A DNA stretch of 64,000 nt from Bradyrhizobium zhengyangense (GTDB taxonomy: Bacteria; Pseudomonadota; Alphaproteobacteria; Rhizobiales; Xanthobacteraceae), in assembly GCF_022012435.1 (NCBI RefSeq), contig NZ_JAKLUA010000016.1, positions 87,621 through 151,620 on the forward strand. Direction: 5' to 3'. Within the stretch, counting starts at the first letter, position 1; each line of letters starts with the position of its first letter. The notes beneath the pieces are model-generated. The model ran no database searches. It saw nothing but the letters and a program-made list of their open reading frames with translations, and was not told where the DNA came from. This document shows positions 52,179-61,484 of the stretch, piece by piece. The position numbers and the translations under genes were made by a program.

Positions 52179-54106
52179 TGGATTACGCAGGGCGCGTCGC
52201 GCAGGCCGACACTTATCCGAAGCTGCTCCGGCTCAATGCAAAAGAGCACGGCAACGAGATTGCGCTGCGCGAAAAGGATCTGGGTCTCTGGCGCCCCTTC
52301 ACCTGGAACGACTACCAGTCCCGCGTGCGCGACTTCGCACTCGGCCTGATCGAGCTTGGCCTTGGCCGCGGCGACGTCATCGGCATCATCGGCGACAACC
52401 GGCCGGACTGGGTCGCGGCGGAAGTGGCCACCCATGCGATCGGCGGACTGAGCCTCGGGCTCTATCGTGACGTACTCGACGAAGAAGCCTCCTACCTGCT
52501 CAACTACGGCGAAGCGCAGCTCGTCTTCGCCGAGGACGAGGAGCAGGTCGACAAGCTGCTGGCCCTGGCCGACCGCGTGCCTGATCTCAAGCACATCATC
52601 TATTCCGATCCGCGTGGCATGCGGAAGTACGACGATCCGCGTCTGATGTCGGCGGAAAAGTTCGCCGAGCTCGGTCGTGCCCGCGCCGCGCGCGAGCCGG
52701 AGCTTTACGATCGCCTCGTCGATGCTACCAAGGGCGAGGACGTCGCGATCCTGTGCACCACGTCGGGCACCACGTCACATCCAAAGCTCGCGATGCTCGC
52801 TGCCGGGCGCGTGCTCGGCCATTGCGCGACCTATCTGGCCTTCGACCCGAAGGGACCCGACGACGAATATGTCTCGGTGCTGCCGCTGCCCTGGATCATG
52901 GAACAGGTCTACGTGCTCGGCAAAGGCCTGCTCTGCCGGATGAAGATCAACTTCGTCGAAGAGCCGGATACGATGATGAACGATCTGCGCGAGATCGCGC
53001 CGACGTTCGTGCTCTTTGCCCCAAGGGTCTGGGAATCGATCGCCGCCGACGTCCGCGCCAAAGTGATGGATGCGACGCCCTTCAAGCAGCGCCTGTTCGA
53101 TATCGGCATGAACAGTGGCCTCGCCGCACTTGAACAGGGCAAGCGCTCCGGCTTTGCCGACGCGATCCTGTTCCGCGCGCTCCGCGACCGGCTCGGCTTC
53201 ACCCGCCTGCGCTCGGCCGCCACCGGCGGCGCCGCGCTCGGGCCGGATACCTTCAAGTTCTTCCAGGCCATGGGCGTTCCGCTGCGCACGCTCTACGGTC
53301 AGACGGAATTGATCGGGGCCTACACGCTGCACCCCGAGGGCAAGGTCGACCCCGACACGACGGGCGTTCCGATGGCCGACAATGTAGAGATTCGCATCGA
53401 CAATGCCGACATTCACGGCGTCGGCGAGATCGTGGTGCGGCACCCCAACATGTTCCTCGGCTACTACAAGAACCCGGAGGCCAGTGTCGCCGACATCAGG
53501 AACGGCTGGATGCTCTCGGGCGATGCCGGCTATTTCAACGCCAACCGCCAGCTCGTCGTCATCGACCGCATCAAGGATCTCGCCGAGACAGCGCGCGGCG
53601 AGCGCTTCTCGCCGCAATTCATCGAGAACAAGCTGAAATTCTCGCCCTATATCGCCGAAGCCGTGGTGCTGGGCGCCGGCCGCGACGCGCTCGCGGCGAT
53701 GATCTGTATCCGCTACTCCATCATCTCGAAATGGGCGGAGAAGAACCGGCTCTCATTCACGACCTACAGCGACCTCGCCTCGCGCCCCGAGGTCTATGCC
53801 CTGCTCCAGAAGGAAGTCGAGACCGTCAACGCCACGCTGCCGCCGGCGCAGCGCATCTCGCGCTTCCTCTTGCTCTACAAGGAGCTCGACGCCGACGACG
53901 GCGAGCTCACCCGCACGCGAAAGGTACGCCGCGGCGTCATCAACGAGAAATACGCCGGGATCATCGACGCCATCTATCGCGGCGACGCCGACATTCCCGT
54001 CGACACCGTGATCCGCTTCCAGGACGGCACCACGCAGCGCGTGCGCACGACGCTGCGAGTCGTCGACCTCGGCGGACGCGGCCCCATGGCGGAGGCTGCG
54101 GAGTGA
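52175..54106 (+). CDS. AMP-forming long-chain-type acyl-CoA synthetase
   Basis: A 643-residue ANL-superfamily ligase that activates a carboxylic acid via acyl-AMP to acyl-CoA. It has ILCTTSGTTSHPKLAML (the A3 P-loop) near residue 192, YGQTELIGAY near 376, and GDAGYFNANRQLVVIDRIKD near 453 where the family motif has the Asp/Arg pair. Size and order resemble FadD15-like enzymes. It is embedded in the Liv cluster, coupled to livG, suggesting that the imported acid is activated at the membrane. Confidence 0.92.
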   Translation: MMDYAGRVAQADTYPKLLRLNAKEHGNEIALREKDLGLWRPFTWNDYQSRVRDFALGLIELGLGRGDVIGIIGDNRPDWVAAEVATHAIGGLSLGLYRDVLDEEASYLLNYGEAQLVFAEDEEQVDKLLALADRVPDLKHIIYSDPRGMRKYDDPRLMSAEKFAELGRARAAREPELYDRLVDATKGEDVAILCTTSGTTSHPKLAMLAAGRVLGHCATYLAFDPKGPDDEYVSVLPLPWIMEQVYVLGKGLLCRMKINFVEEPDTMMNDLREIAPTFVLFAPRVWESIAADVRAKVMDATPFKQRLFDIGMNSGLAALEQGKRSGFADAILFRALRDRLGFTRLRSAATGGAALGPDTFKFFQAMGVPLRTLYGQTELIGAYTLHPEGKVDPDTTGVPMADNVEIRIDNADIHGVGEIVVRHPNMFLGYYKNPEASVADIRNGWMLSGDAGYFNANRQLVVIDRIKDLAETARGERFSPQFIENKLKFSPYIAEAVVLGAGRDALAAMICIRYSIISKWAEKNRLSFTTYSDLASRPEVYALLQKEVETVNATLPPAQRISRFLLLYKELDADDGELTRTRKVRRGVINEKYAGIIDAIYRGDADIPVDTVIRFQDGTTQRVRTTLRVVDLGGRGPMAEAAE

Positions 54107-54140
54107 TGTCGTTCTCGGAGAATGCGCTGTCAGTCGATGC

Positions 54141-54288
54141 GCCCTCTCCCCTTGTGGGAGAGGGCATCACCGCCATCAGCCACACCCTCATTGGGGTGAG
54201 GGGTCCTCTCTCCGCACCGTCACTGCCGGGACGACCCCTCACCCGTCTTCGCTTCGCGAAGCCAACCTCTCCTGCAAGGGGAGAGGGG
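54141..54288. repeat. REP-type palindromic element in the Liv cluster
   Basis: Hairpins GCCCTCTCCC/GGGAGAGGGC (54141-54165) and CCTCTCC/GGAGAGG (54266-54286), with CACCC-rich arms between. It has the same structure as the repeat at 39086-39205, between the ligase and livH genes (gap 54107-54320). Confidence 0.78.
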
Positions 54289-54320
54289 AAGAGCGCGCCG
54301 GATTTGTCAGCGAGCATCAC

Positions 54321-55214
54321 ATGAACACCGCCTTCCTCATCCAGCTCCTGGTCAACGGTCTCGTCGTCGGCACGCTCTATGGCGTGGTCGCGATGTCGTT
54401 CGTGCTGATCTATAAAGCCACCCAGGTCGTCAACTTTGCGCAAGGTGAACTGTTGCTGGTCGGCGCCTGGGTGTGCTGGGCGCTGCTCGCCAAATATCAG
54501 GTGCCGTTCTGGATCGGCATGCCGATGACGCTGGTGTTCATGTTCGTGTTCGGCATCGCGATCCAGGTCCTCATCCTGCGGCCGATGATCGGCGAGCCGA
54601 TCATCTCGGTGATCATGGTGACGATCGGCCTCTCCACCGTACTCCAGGCGACGCTGAAATGGATGTTCGGCGTCAATCCGCAGCCGTTCCCGCGCGTGTT
54701 CGAAAGCCAGTCCGTCGGCCTGTTCGGCCTCCAGATCCAGACCGTCTATGTCATGAGCCTGGTCGTCTCGCTCGCGATGATGATCGGCATGGCCTGGTTC
54801 TTCCGCGCCTCGAAATACGGCCTTGCGATGCGCGCCACGGCGTTCAACCAGCAAGTGGCGCAGTCGCTCGGCATTTCCGTCAAGAGCGTGTTTGCGATGG
54901 CCTGGGCGATATCGGCGACCGTCTCGGCGGTCGCCGGCGTGGTCGTCGCCGTGGTCAACGGCGTGTCGTCGGGCCTTGCGGCCTACGGCATCAAAGTGTT
55001 TCCGGCGGCGATCCTCGGCGGGCTCGATTCCGTCGGCGGCGCGGTGCTCGGCGGCATCATCATCGGCCTGCTCGAGAACATCGCGCAATATGTCGACAGC
55101 CAGTACCTGCATTGGGGCAACCTCTACGAGATTGCACCGTTCTACGTGCTCATCATCGTGCTGATGATCAAGCCTTACGGCCTGTTCGGCACCCACGACA
55201 TCGAGCGGATATGA
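54321..55214 (+). CDS. livH: Branched-chain-type ABC permease, LivH-like
   Basis: A 297-residue permease. It has GTLYGVVAMSFVLIYKATQVVNFAQGELLLVGAW near residue 16, the LivH hallmark, and RATAFNQQVAQSLGISVKSVFAMAWAISATVSAVAG near 172. It is 3 bases before livM. Confidence 0.92.
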   Translation: MNTAFLIQLLVNGLVVGTLYGVVAMSFVLIYKATQVVNFAQGELLLVGAWVCWALLAKYQVPFWIGMPMTLVFMFVFGIAIQVLILRPMIGEPIISVIMVTIGLSTVLQATLKWMFGVNPQPFPRVFESQSVGLFGLQIQTVYVMSLVVSLAMMIGMAWFFRASKYGLAMRATAFNQQVAQSLGISVKSVFAMAWAISATVSAVAGVVVAVVNGVSSGLAAYGIKVFPAAILGGLDSVGGAVLGGIIIGLLENIAQYVDSQYLHWGNLYEIAPFYVLIIVLMIKPYGLFGTHDIERI

Positions 55215-55217
55215 TCC

Positions 55218-56291
55218 ATGGCCGGCCCTTCCCTCATCCCTGCTGGTGATTTCCGCACCTCTTATGCGGCCGACACCACGATCTTCCCGGCCACGACCAG
55301 CCGCAACTTCGCGATTGTTGGCGTGCTGCTGCTCTGCCTCTTGCCGCAATTTCTCAGCGGCTATTGGCTGAGCATCCTGATCCAGATCGGCATCTTTTCG
55401 ATCGCCGCGCTGGGGCTGAACATCCTCGTTGGCTTCACTGGCCAGATCTCGATCGGCCACGCCGCCTTCTTCCTGCTCGGCGCCTTCACCTCGGCTTACA
55501 TCTCCAACAACGCGCCGATCCCGGTGTTCTTCGCGATCCCGCTCGCCGGTGTCGTTACCGCGCTGGTCGGGCTGATCTTCGGCATTCCAGCGGCGCGACT
55601 GAAGGGTCTCTATCTCGTGATCGCGACGCTGGCCGCGCAATACATCCTGCTCGACTTCTTCTCCCGCGCAGAATGGTTTTCCGGCGGCTCCGTGCCGGCG
55701 AGCGCAAATCCATTCTCGATCTTCGGCTATACGCTCCGGGGCGATAAGCAATATTTCTACGTCGTGCTGGCCTATGTGCTCGCGAGCTACATTCTCGTCA
55801 CCAACCTGATGCGCACGCGCGACGGCCGCGCGCTGGTGGCGATCCGCGACCATTATCTCTCCGCCGAGATCATGGGCATCAACCTTACCAAATACCGCAC
55901 GCTGTCGTTTGGCCTGGCCGCCTTCTTCGCCGGAATCGCCGGCGCGCTTTATGCGCATTACCAGCTCGTCGTGTCGCAGGAAGGCTTCGGCATCGAGCGT
56001 TCGATCCTGTTCCTCGCCATGATCATCATCGGCGGCACCGGCTCGATCATGGGCACGCTGATGGGCACCGCCTTCGTGGTGCTGCTGCCGGAATCCATGG
56101 AATGGATCAGCCTGCATCTGAAGGGCGGCGCGATTGATCAGGCGCTGTCGCTCAACAACAACCTCACCTTCCTGCGCGAGATCGCGATCGGGCTCATCAT
56201 CATCGTGTTCCTGATGTTCGAGCCCGACGGGCTCGCGCATCGCTGGCGGCAGATCAAGGCGTACTGGAAACTCTACCCGTTCTCGTATTGA
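55218..56291 (+). CDS. livM: Branched-chain-type ABC permease, LivM-like
   Basis: A 357-residue permease. It has GLNILVGFTGQISIGHAAFFLLGAF near residue 68 and VAIRDHYLSAEIMGINLTKYRTLSFGLAAFFAGIAGALY near 211. Ten or so hydrophobic segments; N-terminal 30 residues are less hydrophobic than usual. It sits between livH and the binding-protein gene. Confidence 0.92.
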   Translation: MAGPSLIPAGDFRTSYAADTTIFPATTSRNFAIVGVLLLCLLPQFLSGYWLSILIQIGIFSIAALGLNILVGFTGQISIGHAAFFLLGAFTSAYISNNAPIPVFFAIPLAGVVTALVGLIFGIPAARLKGLYLVIATLAAQYILLDFFSRAEWFSGGSVPASANPFSIFGYTLRGDKQYFYVVLAYVLASYILVTNLMRTRDGRALVAIRDHYLSAEIMGINLTKYRTLSFGLAAFFAGIAGALYAHYQLVVSQEGFGIERSILFLAMIIIGGTGSIMGTLMGTAFVVLLPESMEWISLHLKGGAIDQALSLNNNLTFLREIAIGLIIIVFLMFEPDGLAHRWRQIKAYWKLYPFSY

Positions 56292-56333
56292 GCGCGGTCA
56301 ATTCAACAAACCAATAACAGGAGGAGACGACCT

Positions 56334-57617
56334 ATGAAGACAAAAGCCCTTTTGAGCACCGCCTCACTCGCGCTGGCGATCGCCGCATTTTCCGCCGGCG
56401 CCCAGGCGCAGATCGCGATCGGCCATCTCGAGGATCGCTCGGGCGGCACCGCCGACGTCGGCACGCCGTTCGGCCAGGCCGTCGCCGATACCTTCGCCTG
56501 GGTCAACAAGAACGGCGGTGTCGGCGGCAAGCAGCTCAATGTCGACACGAACGACTACGGTTACCAGGTGCCGCGCGCGATCGCGCTCTACAAGAAGTGG
56601 TCGGCGCCGGACAACAAGGTCGCAGCCATCATGGGCTGGGGCACGGCGGACACCGAAGCGCTGACCGGCTTCCTCGCCCAGGACAAGATCCCCGACATGT
56701 CCGGCTCTTACGCTGCAGCCCTGTCGGATCCTGAAGGCGCCAGCGGCAAGGCCAAGCCCGCGCCCTACAATTTCTTCTATGGCCCGACCTATTCGGACGC
56801 GCTGCGCGCGATGCTGATGTGGGCGGCCGAGGACTGGAAGGCCAAGGGCAAGCCCGGCAAGCCGAAATACGTCCATATGGGCGCCAACCATCCCTACCCC
56901 AACGCGCCGAAGGCCGCTGGCGAGGCGCTCGCCACCGAGCTCGGCTTCGAAGTGCTCCCGCCGCTGGTGTTCGCTTTGAGCCCCGGCGACTACAGCAGCC
57001 AGTGCCTTAGCCTGAAGAGCTCCGGTGCGAACTACGCCTATCTCGGCAACACCCCCCAATCCAACGTGTCGGTGCTGAAGGCCTGCAAGGCCGCCAACGT
57101 CGACGTTCAGTTCCTCGGCAACGTGTGGGGCATGGACGAGAATGGCGCGAAGGCTGCCGGCGACGCCGCCGATGGCGTGGTGTTCCCGCTGCGCACGGCG
57201 GTCGGATGGGGCGGCGATGCGCCCGGCATGAAGACGGTGATGGAAATCTCCAAGATGTCCGATCCCACCGGCAAGGTCTACCGCCCGGTGCACTACGTCG
57301 CCGCCGTCTGCTCGGCGCTTTACATGAAGGAGGCGCTCGACTGGGCGGCCAAGAACGGCGGTGCCACCGGCGAGAACGTCGCCAAGGGCTTCTACCAGAA
57401 GAAGGACTGGGTGCCATCAGGGATGGAAGGCGTCTGCAATCCCTCGACTTGGACCGAGAAGGACCATCGCGGCACCATGAAGGTTGACCTCTATCGCACG
57501 AAGGTGTCGGGCGCGACCGATGGCGACATCAACGACCTGATGGGCAAAGGCACGATCAAGCTGGAGAAGGTCAAGTCGGTCGAGCTGCCGCGCAAGCCGG
57601 AATGGTTCGGCTGGTGA
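56334..57617 (+). CDS. livK: ABC transporter substrate-binding protein, second Liv cluster
   Basis: A 427-residue periplasmic binding protein. The signal peptide is MKTKALLSTASLALAIAAFS, then AGAQA with cleavage before Gln26. The mature N-terminus reads QIAIGHLEDRSGGTADVGTP. GGAGGAGACGACCT precedes the ATG. It differs from LivK proper and resembles binding proteins encoded next to PaaK-type ligases. Aromatic or other organic acid ligand is inferred only from the cluster. Confidence 0.9.
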   Translation: MKTKALLSTASLALAIAAFSAGAQAQIAIGHLEDRSGGTADVGTPFGQAVADTFAWVNKNGGVGGKQLNVDTNDYGYQVPRAIALYKKWSAPDNKVAAIMGWGTADTEALTGFLAQDKIPDMSGSYAAALSDPEGASGKAKPAPYNFFYGPTYSDALRAMLMWAAEDWKAKGKPGKPKYVHMGANHPYPNAPKAAGEALATELGFEVLPPLVFALSPGDYSSQCLSLKSSGANYAYLGNTPQSNVSVLKACKAANVDVQFLGNVWGMDENGAKAAGDAADGVVFPLRTAVGWGGDAPGMKTVMEISKMSDPTGKVYRPVHYVAAVCSALYMKEALDWAAKNGGATGENVAKGFYQKKDWVPSGMEGVCNPSTWTEKDHRGTMKVDLYRTKVSGATDGDINDLMGKGTIKLEKVKSVELPRKPEWFGW

Positions 57618-57631
57618 GCGCCTGATCCGTT

Positions 57632-57712
57632 CGTCGTTCCGGGACGCCTCGACGAGGCGAACCCGGAACCTCGAGATTCCGGGTTCGGTCCTGCGGACCG
57701 CCCCGGAATGAC
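57632..57712. repeat. Palindromic repeat between binding protein and LivF genes
   Basis: GACGAGGCGAACCCGG and TTCCGGGTTCGGTC form facing arms, with CGTTCCGGGACG and CCGGAATGAC at the ends. It is of the same class as the hairpin at 29794-29817 and similar to REP elements in Bradyrhizobium. Confidence 0.7.
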
Positions 57713-57744
57713 TGGATTGAAGCTGTGACGACAGCGGAGACAAT

Positions 57745-58584
57745 ATGACCGACACCCTCGAAGCATCTCGCGCCAAGCCGACTGCCGTGGCTCCCGCTCC
57801 CCTCCTCGCCGTGCGCAACATCGAGGTCGTCTATGACGACGTCATCCTGGTGCTGCGCGGCCTCAGCCTTGACGTGCCCAAGGGCGCGATCGTGGCGCTG
57901 CTCGGCGCCAACGGCGCCGGCAAATCGACGACGCTGAAGGCGATCTCGGGTCTGCTCAAGACCGAGGACGGCGAGGTCACGCGCGGCGAGATCCTGTTCG
58001 AGGGCGAGCCCATCGCCGGCATCGATCCCGACAAGATCGTTCGCCGCGGCATTTTCCAGGTGATGGAGGGCCGGCGCATCGTTGCCGACATGACGTCGCT
58101 TGAAAACCTCAGGCTCGGCGCCTTCACCCGCCGGGATCGCGAGGTCGATGCCGACCTCGACATGGTCTTCAATTATTTCCCGCGCCTGAAGGAGCGCACG
58201 GGCCTTGCCGGCTATCTCTCCGGTGGCGAGCAGCAGATGTTGGCGATCGGCCGCGCGCTGATGGCGCGCCCGAAGATGATCTTGATGGACGAGCCCTCGA
58301 TGGGCCTGTCGCCGCTGCTGGTGAAGGAGGTGTTCTCCATCATCCAGAAGATCAACCGCGACCTCGGCGTCACCATCCTGCTGGTGGAGCAGAACGCGCG
58401 CGCCGCGCTGTCGGTGGCAAGCCACGGCTACATCATGGAGCAGGGCAAGGTCGTGCTCGACGGCACCGCTGACGAATTGCGCGACAACGAGGACGTCAAG
58501 GAATTCTACCTCGGCGGCGCCGGCGACCAGCGCAAGAGTTTCAAGAACCTCAAGAGCTTCAAGCGACGCAAAAGGTGGCTGTGA
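57745..58584 (+). CDS. livF: Branched-chain-type ABC ATPase, LivF-like
   Basis: A 279-residue ATPase. Walker A LLGANGAGKSTTLKAISG near residue 52, LSGGEQQMLAIGRALMARPKMILMDEPSMGLSPL near 159, and VEQNARAALSVASHGYIMEQGKV near 215. It has a C-terminal basic tail SFKNLKSFKRRKRWL that other LivF proteins of this region lack. It is last of the second Liv cluster, 4 bases before the convergent epimerase stop. Confidence 0.92.
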   Translation: MTDTLEASRAKPTAVAPAPLLAVRNIEVVYDDVILVLRGLSLDVPKGAIVALLGANGAGKSTTLKAISGLLKTEDGEVTRGEILFEGEPIAGIDPDKIVRRGIFQVMEGRRIVADMTSLENLRLGAFTRRDREVDADLDMVFNYFPRLKERTGLAGYLSGGEQQMLAIGRALMARPKMILMDEPSMGLSPLLVKEVFSIIQKINRDLGVTILLVEQNARAALSVASHGYIMEQGKVVLDGTADELRDNEDVKEFYLGGAGDQRKSFKNLKSFKRRKRWL

Positions 58585-58587
58585 AAC

Positions 58588-59739
58588 TCAGCTCAGCACC
58601 TGCTCCGCTTCCGTGACCGCGCAGAGAACATGATAGAACGACGACGCAGGAATGGTGTCGATCAGCGATTTGCCGTCGCAGTCGAACTGGTCGTACCAGC
58701 CGCCCCGCACGGGATGGCTGAGATAATAACGTTCGAGCCGCACCAGCGCCGCCCGCGCCTCCTCCGCCGCGCCCGCCTCGCCGGACTCGGCCTGCGCAAT
58801 CCACGCTTTCGCAATCTCAGTCTGCGGCCACAGCCGGCGCGTGGAGCGACGGATGTTACCGGCATCATCGCCCTCGTCGACGAGACAGCCGGTCACCGGG
58901 TCGCGATAGCGCATCGCGGTCGCAAGCAGTTCGGCGCGCCGCTGTCCGGTCGGGCAGCCCGTGATGCGCTCAAACCCTTTCAGCAGCCAGACCCACTCCG
59001 CCTGGTGACCGGCCTCGACGCTGACAGGCTCGATCTTCGACCAATCCTCCTCGAAATACTCGCCGAGCGCGCAGGTCCGCTTGTCGTAGAGATTGGCGAG
59101 GAACTGCGCGAAGAACTCGCCGGCTCTGTTCTGGAACGACAGATCATGGGTCGCGTCGAAACACGCGATCATCGCCTCGAACATATGCATCTGCGGGTTC
59201 TGCCGGCGCGGCAGCGAGACCGGCAGACCTTCGTGCACGCCGCCATGCGGCGAGCGCAGATGGCCGTCGACGAAAGCAAGCAGCGCGTCGATTTCGGCGC
59301 GGACCTGCGCGTCCTTGTCGAGCGAATAAACGGTCGCGAGCGCAAACAGGATGAAGGCGTGATCGTAGGCATCGCGGCGCGCATCCAGCACCGCGCCTTC
59401 AGGCGTCAGCCGGTGCACATAGCCAGGCTTGCCGTCGGGCGCCTTGGCCTTGGCAAGCATGTGTTCGAGCCCCTTCAGCGCGATGGCGCGGCCTTGCGGA
59501 TACCACTCCATCTGTGCGGCCTTGGCGTAGCAATAGATTTGCCGCGCCTGCACGAACACGCGCCGCGGCGCGGCCACATCCGCTGTGCCGTCGCGATGCA
59601 ACCGGTCGATGAAACCGCCCGTCGCATGGTCCCAGCCAACGGTGGACCACAGCGGTATCGCGTCCTCGACCATGCGGCGCTTCAGGCGCGCGACGACGCC
59701 AGCCGCCTCGTCCGCCGGAATGATGCTTTCGTTCGCCAT
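58588..59739 (-). CDS. N-acylglucosamine 2-epimerase/mannose isomerase-family (AGE) protein
   Basis: A 383-residue (alpha/alpha)6-barrel sugar isomerase or epimerase. The start at 59739 (MANESIIPADEAAGVVARLK) has GGAGAGGG upstream. RVFVQARQIYCYAKAAQMEW near residue 54, DARRDAYDHAFILFALA near 113, QNPQMHMFEAMIACFDAT near 169, then EAGHQAEWVWLLKGF near 234 with the active-site His. It lies antisense between livF and the PaaK-like gene. Mannose or cellobiose-like substrates are all possible. Confidence 0.85.
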   Translation of the reverse strand: MANESIIPADEAAGVVARLKRRMVEDAIPLWSTVGWDHATGGFIDRLHRDGTADVAAPRRVFVQARQIYCYAKAAQMEWYPQGRAIALKGLEHMLAKAKAPDGKPGYVHRLTPEGAVLDARRDAYDHAFILFALATVYSLDKDAQVRAEIDALLAFVDGHLRSPHGGVHEGLPVSLPRRQNPQMHMFEAMIACFDATHDLSFQNRAGEFFAQFLANLYDKRTCALGEYFEEDWSKIEPVSVEAGHQAEWVWLLKGFERITGCPTGQRRAELLATAMRYRDPVTGCLVDEGDDAGNIRRSTRRLWPQTEIAKAWIAQAESGEAGAAEEARAALVRLERYYLSHPVRGGWYDQFDCDGKSLIDTIPASSFYHVLCAVTEAEQVLS

Positions 59740-59824
59740 CGCGCCCTCTCCACCCCTGTCAATGGCCGTCTGATACCCATGCGGGCGGCGGCGTGCAACG
59801 GACGCCAACCCGGAAAGATCTGCC

Positions 59825-61051
59825 ATGACCGCCCATTACGACGCCCTCGAGAAGCGTGAACAAGCGGCGCGCGAGGCCGATTTGTTCGCCCGCCTGCCGG
59901 ACGTGCTGCGCAGCGCCATGGCCGCCCCGACCTATGCCGAGCGGCTGAAAGGCATCGGTCCCGCCTCGGTGAGCTCCAGGGCGGCGCTCGCGGGCCTTCC
60001 GGTGCTGCGCAAGTCGGAACTGCCCGCCCTGCACAAGGCCTCCCAGCCCTTCGGCGGCTTCGTGGCGGCGGCCCCGGGCTCGTTTGCCCGCCTCTTCACC
60101 TCACCGGGGCCGATCTTCGAGCCGGAGGGACGGCAGGCCGACCCCTGGCGCGGCGCACGGGCGCTATTCGCGGCCGGGTTCCGCCCCGACGACATCGTGC
60201 TCAACACGTTCAGCTACCACCTCACCCCCGGCGGCTTCATTTTCGACGCCTCGGCACGCGCGCTGGGCTGCGCCGTGATCCCGGCCGGGCCCGGTAACAC
60301 CGAGCAGCAATTCGAGCTGATCGAGGCCTACCGTCCGGTCGGCTACAGCGGCACGCCTGATTTCCTGAAGATTCTGCTCGATGCCGCCGCGACCGCGGGC
60401 CGCGACGTCTCCTCGATCAAGCGCGCGCTGGTCTCAGGCGCGGCATTCCCGCCCTCCCTCCAGGCCGAGATCAAGGCGCGCGGCATCGACGCCTACCAGG
60501 CGTTCGGCACCGCCGATCTCGGCCTCATCGCGTTCGAGACCGAGGCACGCGACGGCATGGTCGTCAACGAGGATCTGATCATGGAGATCGTCAAACCAGG
60601 CACCGGCGATCCGGTGGCGCCGGGCGAAGTCGGCGAGATCGTGGTAACCTCGCTCGATCCGCATCATCCCTGGATCCGGCTGGCGCTCGGCGACCTCACC
60701 GCTTCCCTGCCCGGCATAAGCCCGTGCGGGCGCACCAATATGCGTATCAAGGGCTGGATGGGCCGCGCCGACCAGACCACCAAGGTCAAGGGCATGTTCG
60801 TCCGCCCCGAGCAGATCGCCGAGATCGGCAAGCGCCACCCCTCGCTCGGAAGGCTGCGCCTCGTCGTCTCCCGTCAGGGTGAGACCGATGCGATGACGCT
60901 GAAGGCCGAGACGAGCGCATCAGACGATGCGCTGCGCGAAGTGATCGCCAGCAGCCTGCGAGCCGTGACCAAGCTCGGCGGCGCAGTCGAGCTAGTCAGC
61001 CCCGGCGCGCTGCCAAACGATGGCAAGGTGATCGCAGACGAGCGCGGTTAG
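59825..61051 (+). CDS. PaaK-like phenylacetate-CoA ligase family protein
   Basis: A 408-residue ANL-superfamily protein of the PaaK type, shorter than the long-chain synthetase above. YHLTPGGFIFDASARALGCAVIPAGPGNTEQQFELIEAY near residue 127, YSGTPDFLKILLDAA near 177, and AFGTADLGLIAFETEA near 224 are PaaK-like. The C-terminal adenylation part has KGWMGRADQTTKVKGMFVRPEQ near 316, with Arg/Lys of the A8 region. It is divergent from the AGE gene and behind the second Liv cluster, which suggests a linked aromatic-acid pathway. Confidence 0.87.
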   Translation: MTAHYDALEKREQAAREADLFARLPDVLRSAMAAPTYAERLKGIGPASVSSRAALAGLPVLRKSELPALHKASQPFGGFVAAAPGSFARLFTSPGPIFEPEGRQADPWRGARALFAAGFRPDDIVLNTFSYHLTPGGFIFDASARALGCAVIPAGPGNTEQQFELIEAYRPVGYSGTPDFLKILLDAAATAGRDVSSIKRALVSGAAFPPSLQAEIKARGIDAYQAFGTADLGLIAFETEARDGMVVNEDLIMEIVKPGTGDPVAPGEVGEIVVTSLDPHHPWIRLALGDLTASLPGISPCGRTNMRIKGWMGRADQTTKVKGMFVRPEQIAEIGKRHPSLGRLRLVVSRQGETDAMTLKAETSASDDALREVIASSLRAVTKLGGAVELVSPGALPNDGKVIADERG

Positions 61052-61484
61052 AGCCGTTGCCCTGCCCCGCTTCCGCAGACGATCAGACCAACAGCCGGCT
61101 CGAGCGCTCTCTCCAGGCAAGTCACCTGGCTCCGCAATCGCGCCGTGCGCCCACTTGGAACTGTGCGACTCATTCGTGCCAGGTCAGGTTGACTCCGATC
61201 ATCAGGGCTTTCCCGTCTCTCGCCGGTAGCCGGCCAGGGCCACATATCTGCCCCGTCTGACCGCAAAATCACGTGATCCGAGAACCGTCCTGACGGCTGT
61301 CGCGCTTGAGGATGGGACCTGGCCGGGCGCTATCCGCGGCCGCCGGGATTTCTTGGCTGCTCGGAATCACGGCACCTCGAACTTCATGACGACGTCGCAG
61401 GATCAACTTAGATGGACGCGGCCAGCTTTTTCTCCTAACTCTGATCGTGTTAGCGCCCGATCAAGCCATGGAACCGATTGCAAA
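61052..61484. other. 433-base region without a gene
   Basis: No gene recognised between the PaaK-like ligase and the Wzz-like remnant. GC falls visibly toward 61400, marking the start of a compositionally different polysaccharide segment. Confidence 0.5.

Noticed and set aside
53961..56240. A 759-codon minus-strand open frame across the second livH and livM genes
   Set aside because: Antisense shadow with low-complexity, charged composition; the plus strand has well-conserved permeases.
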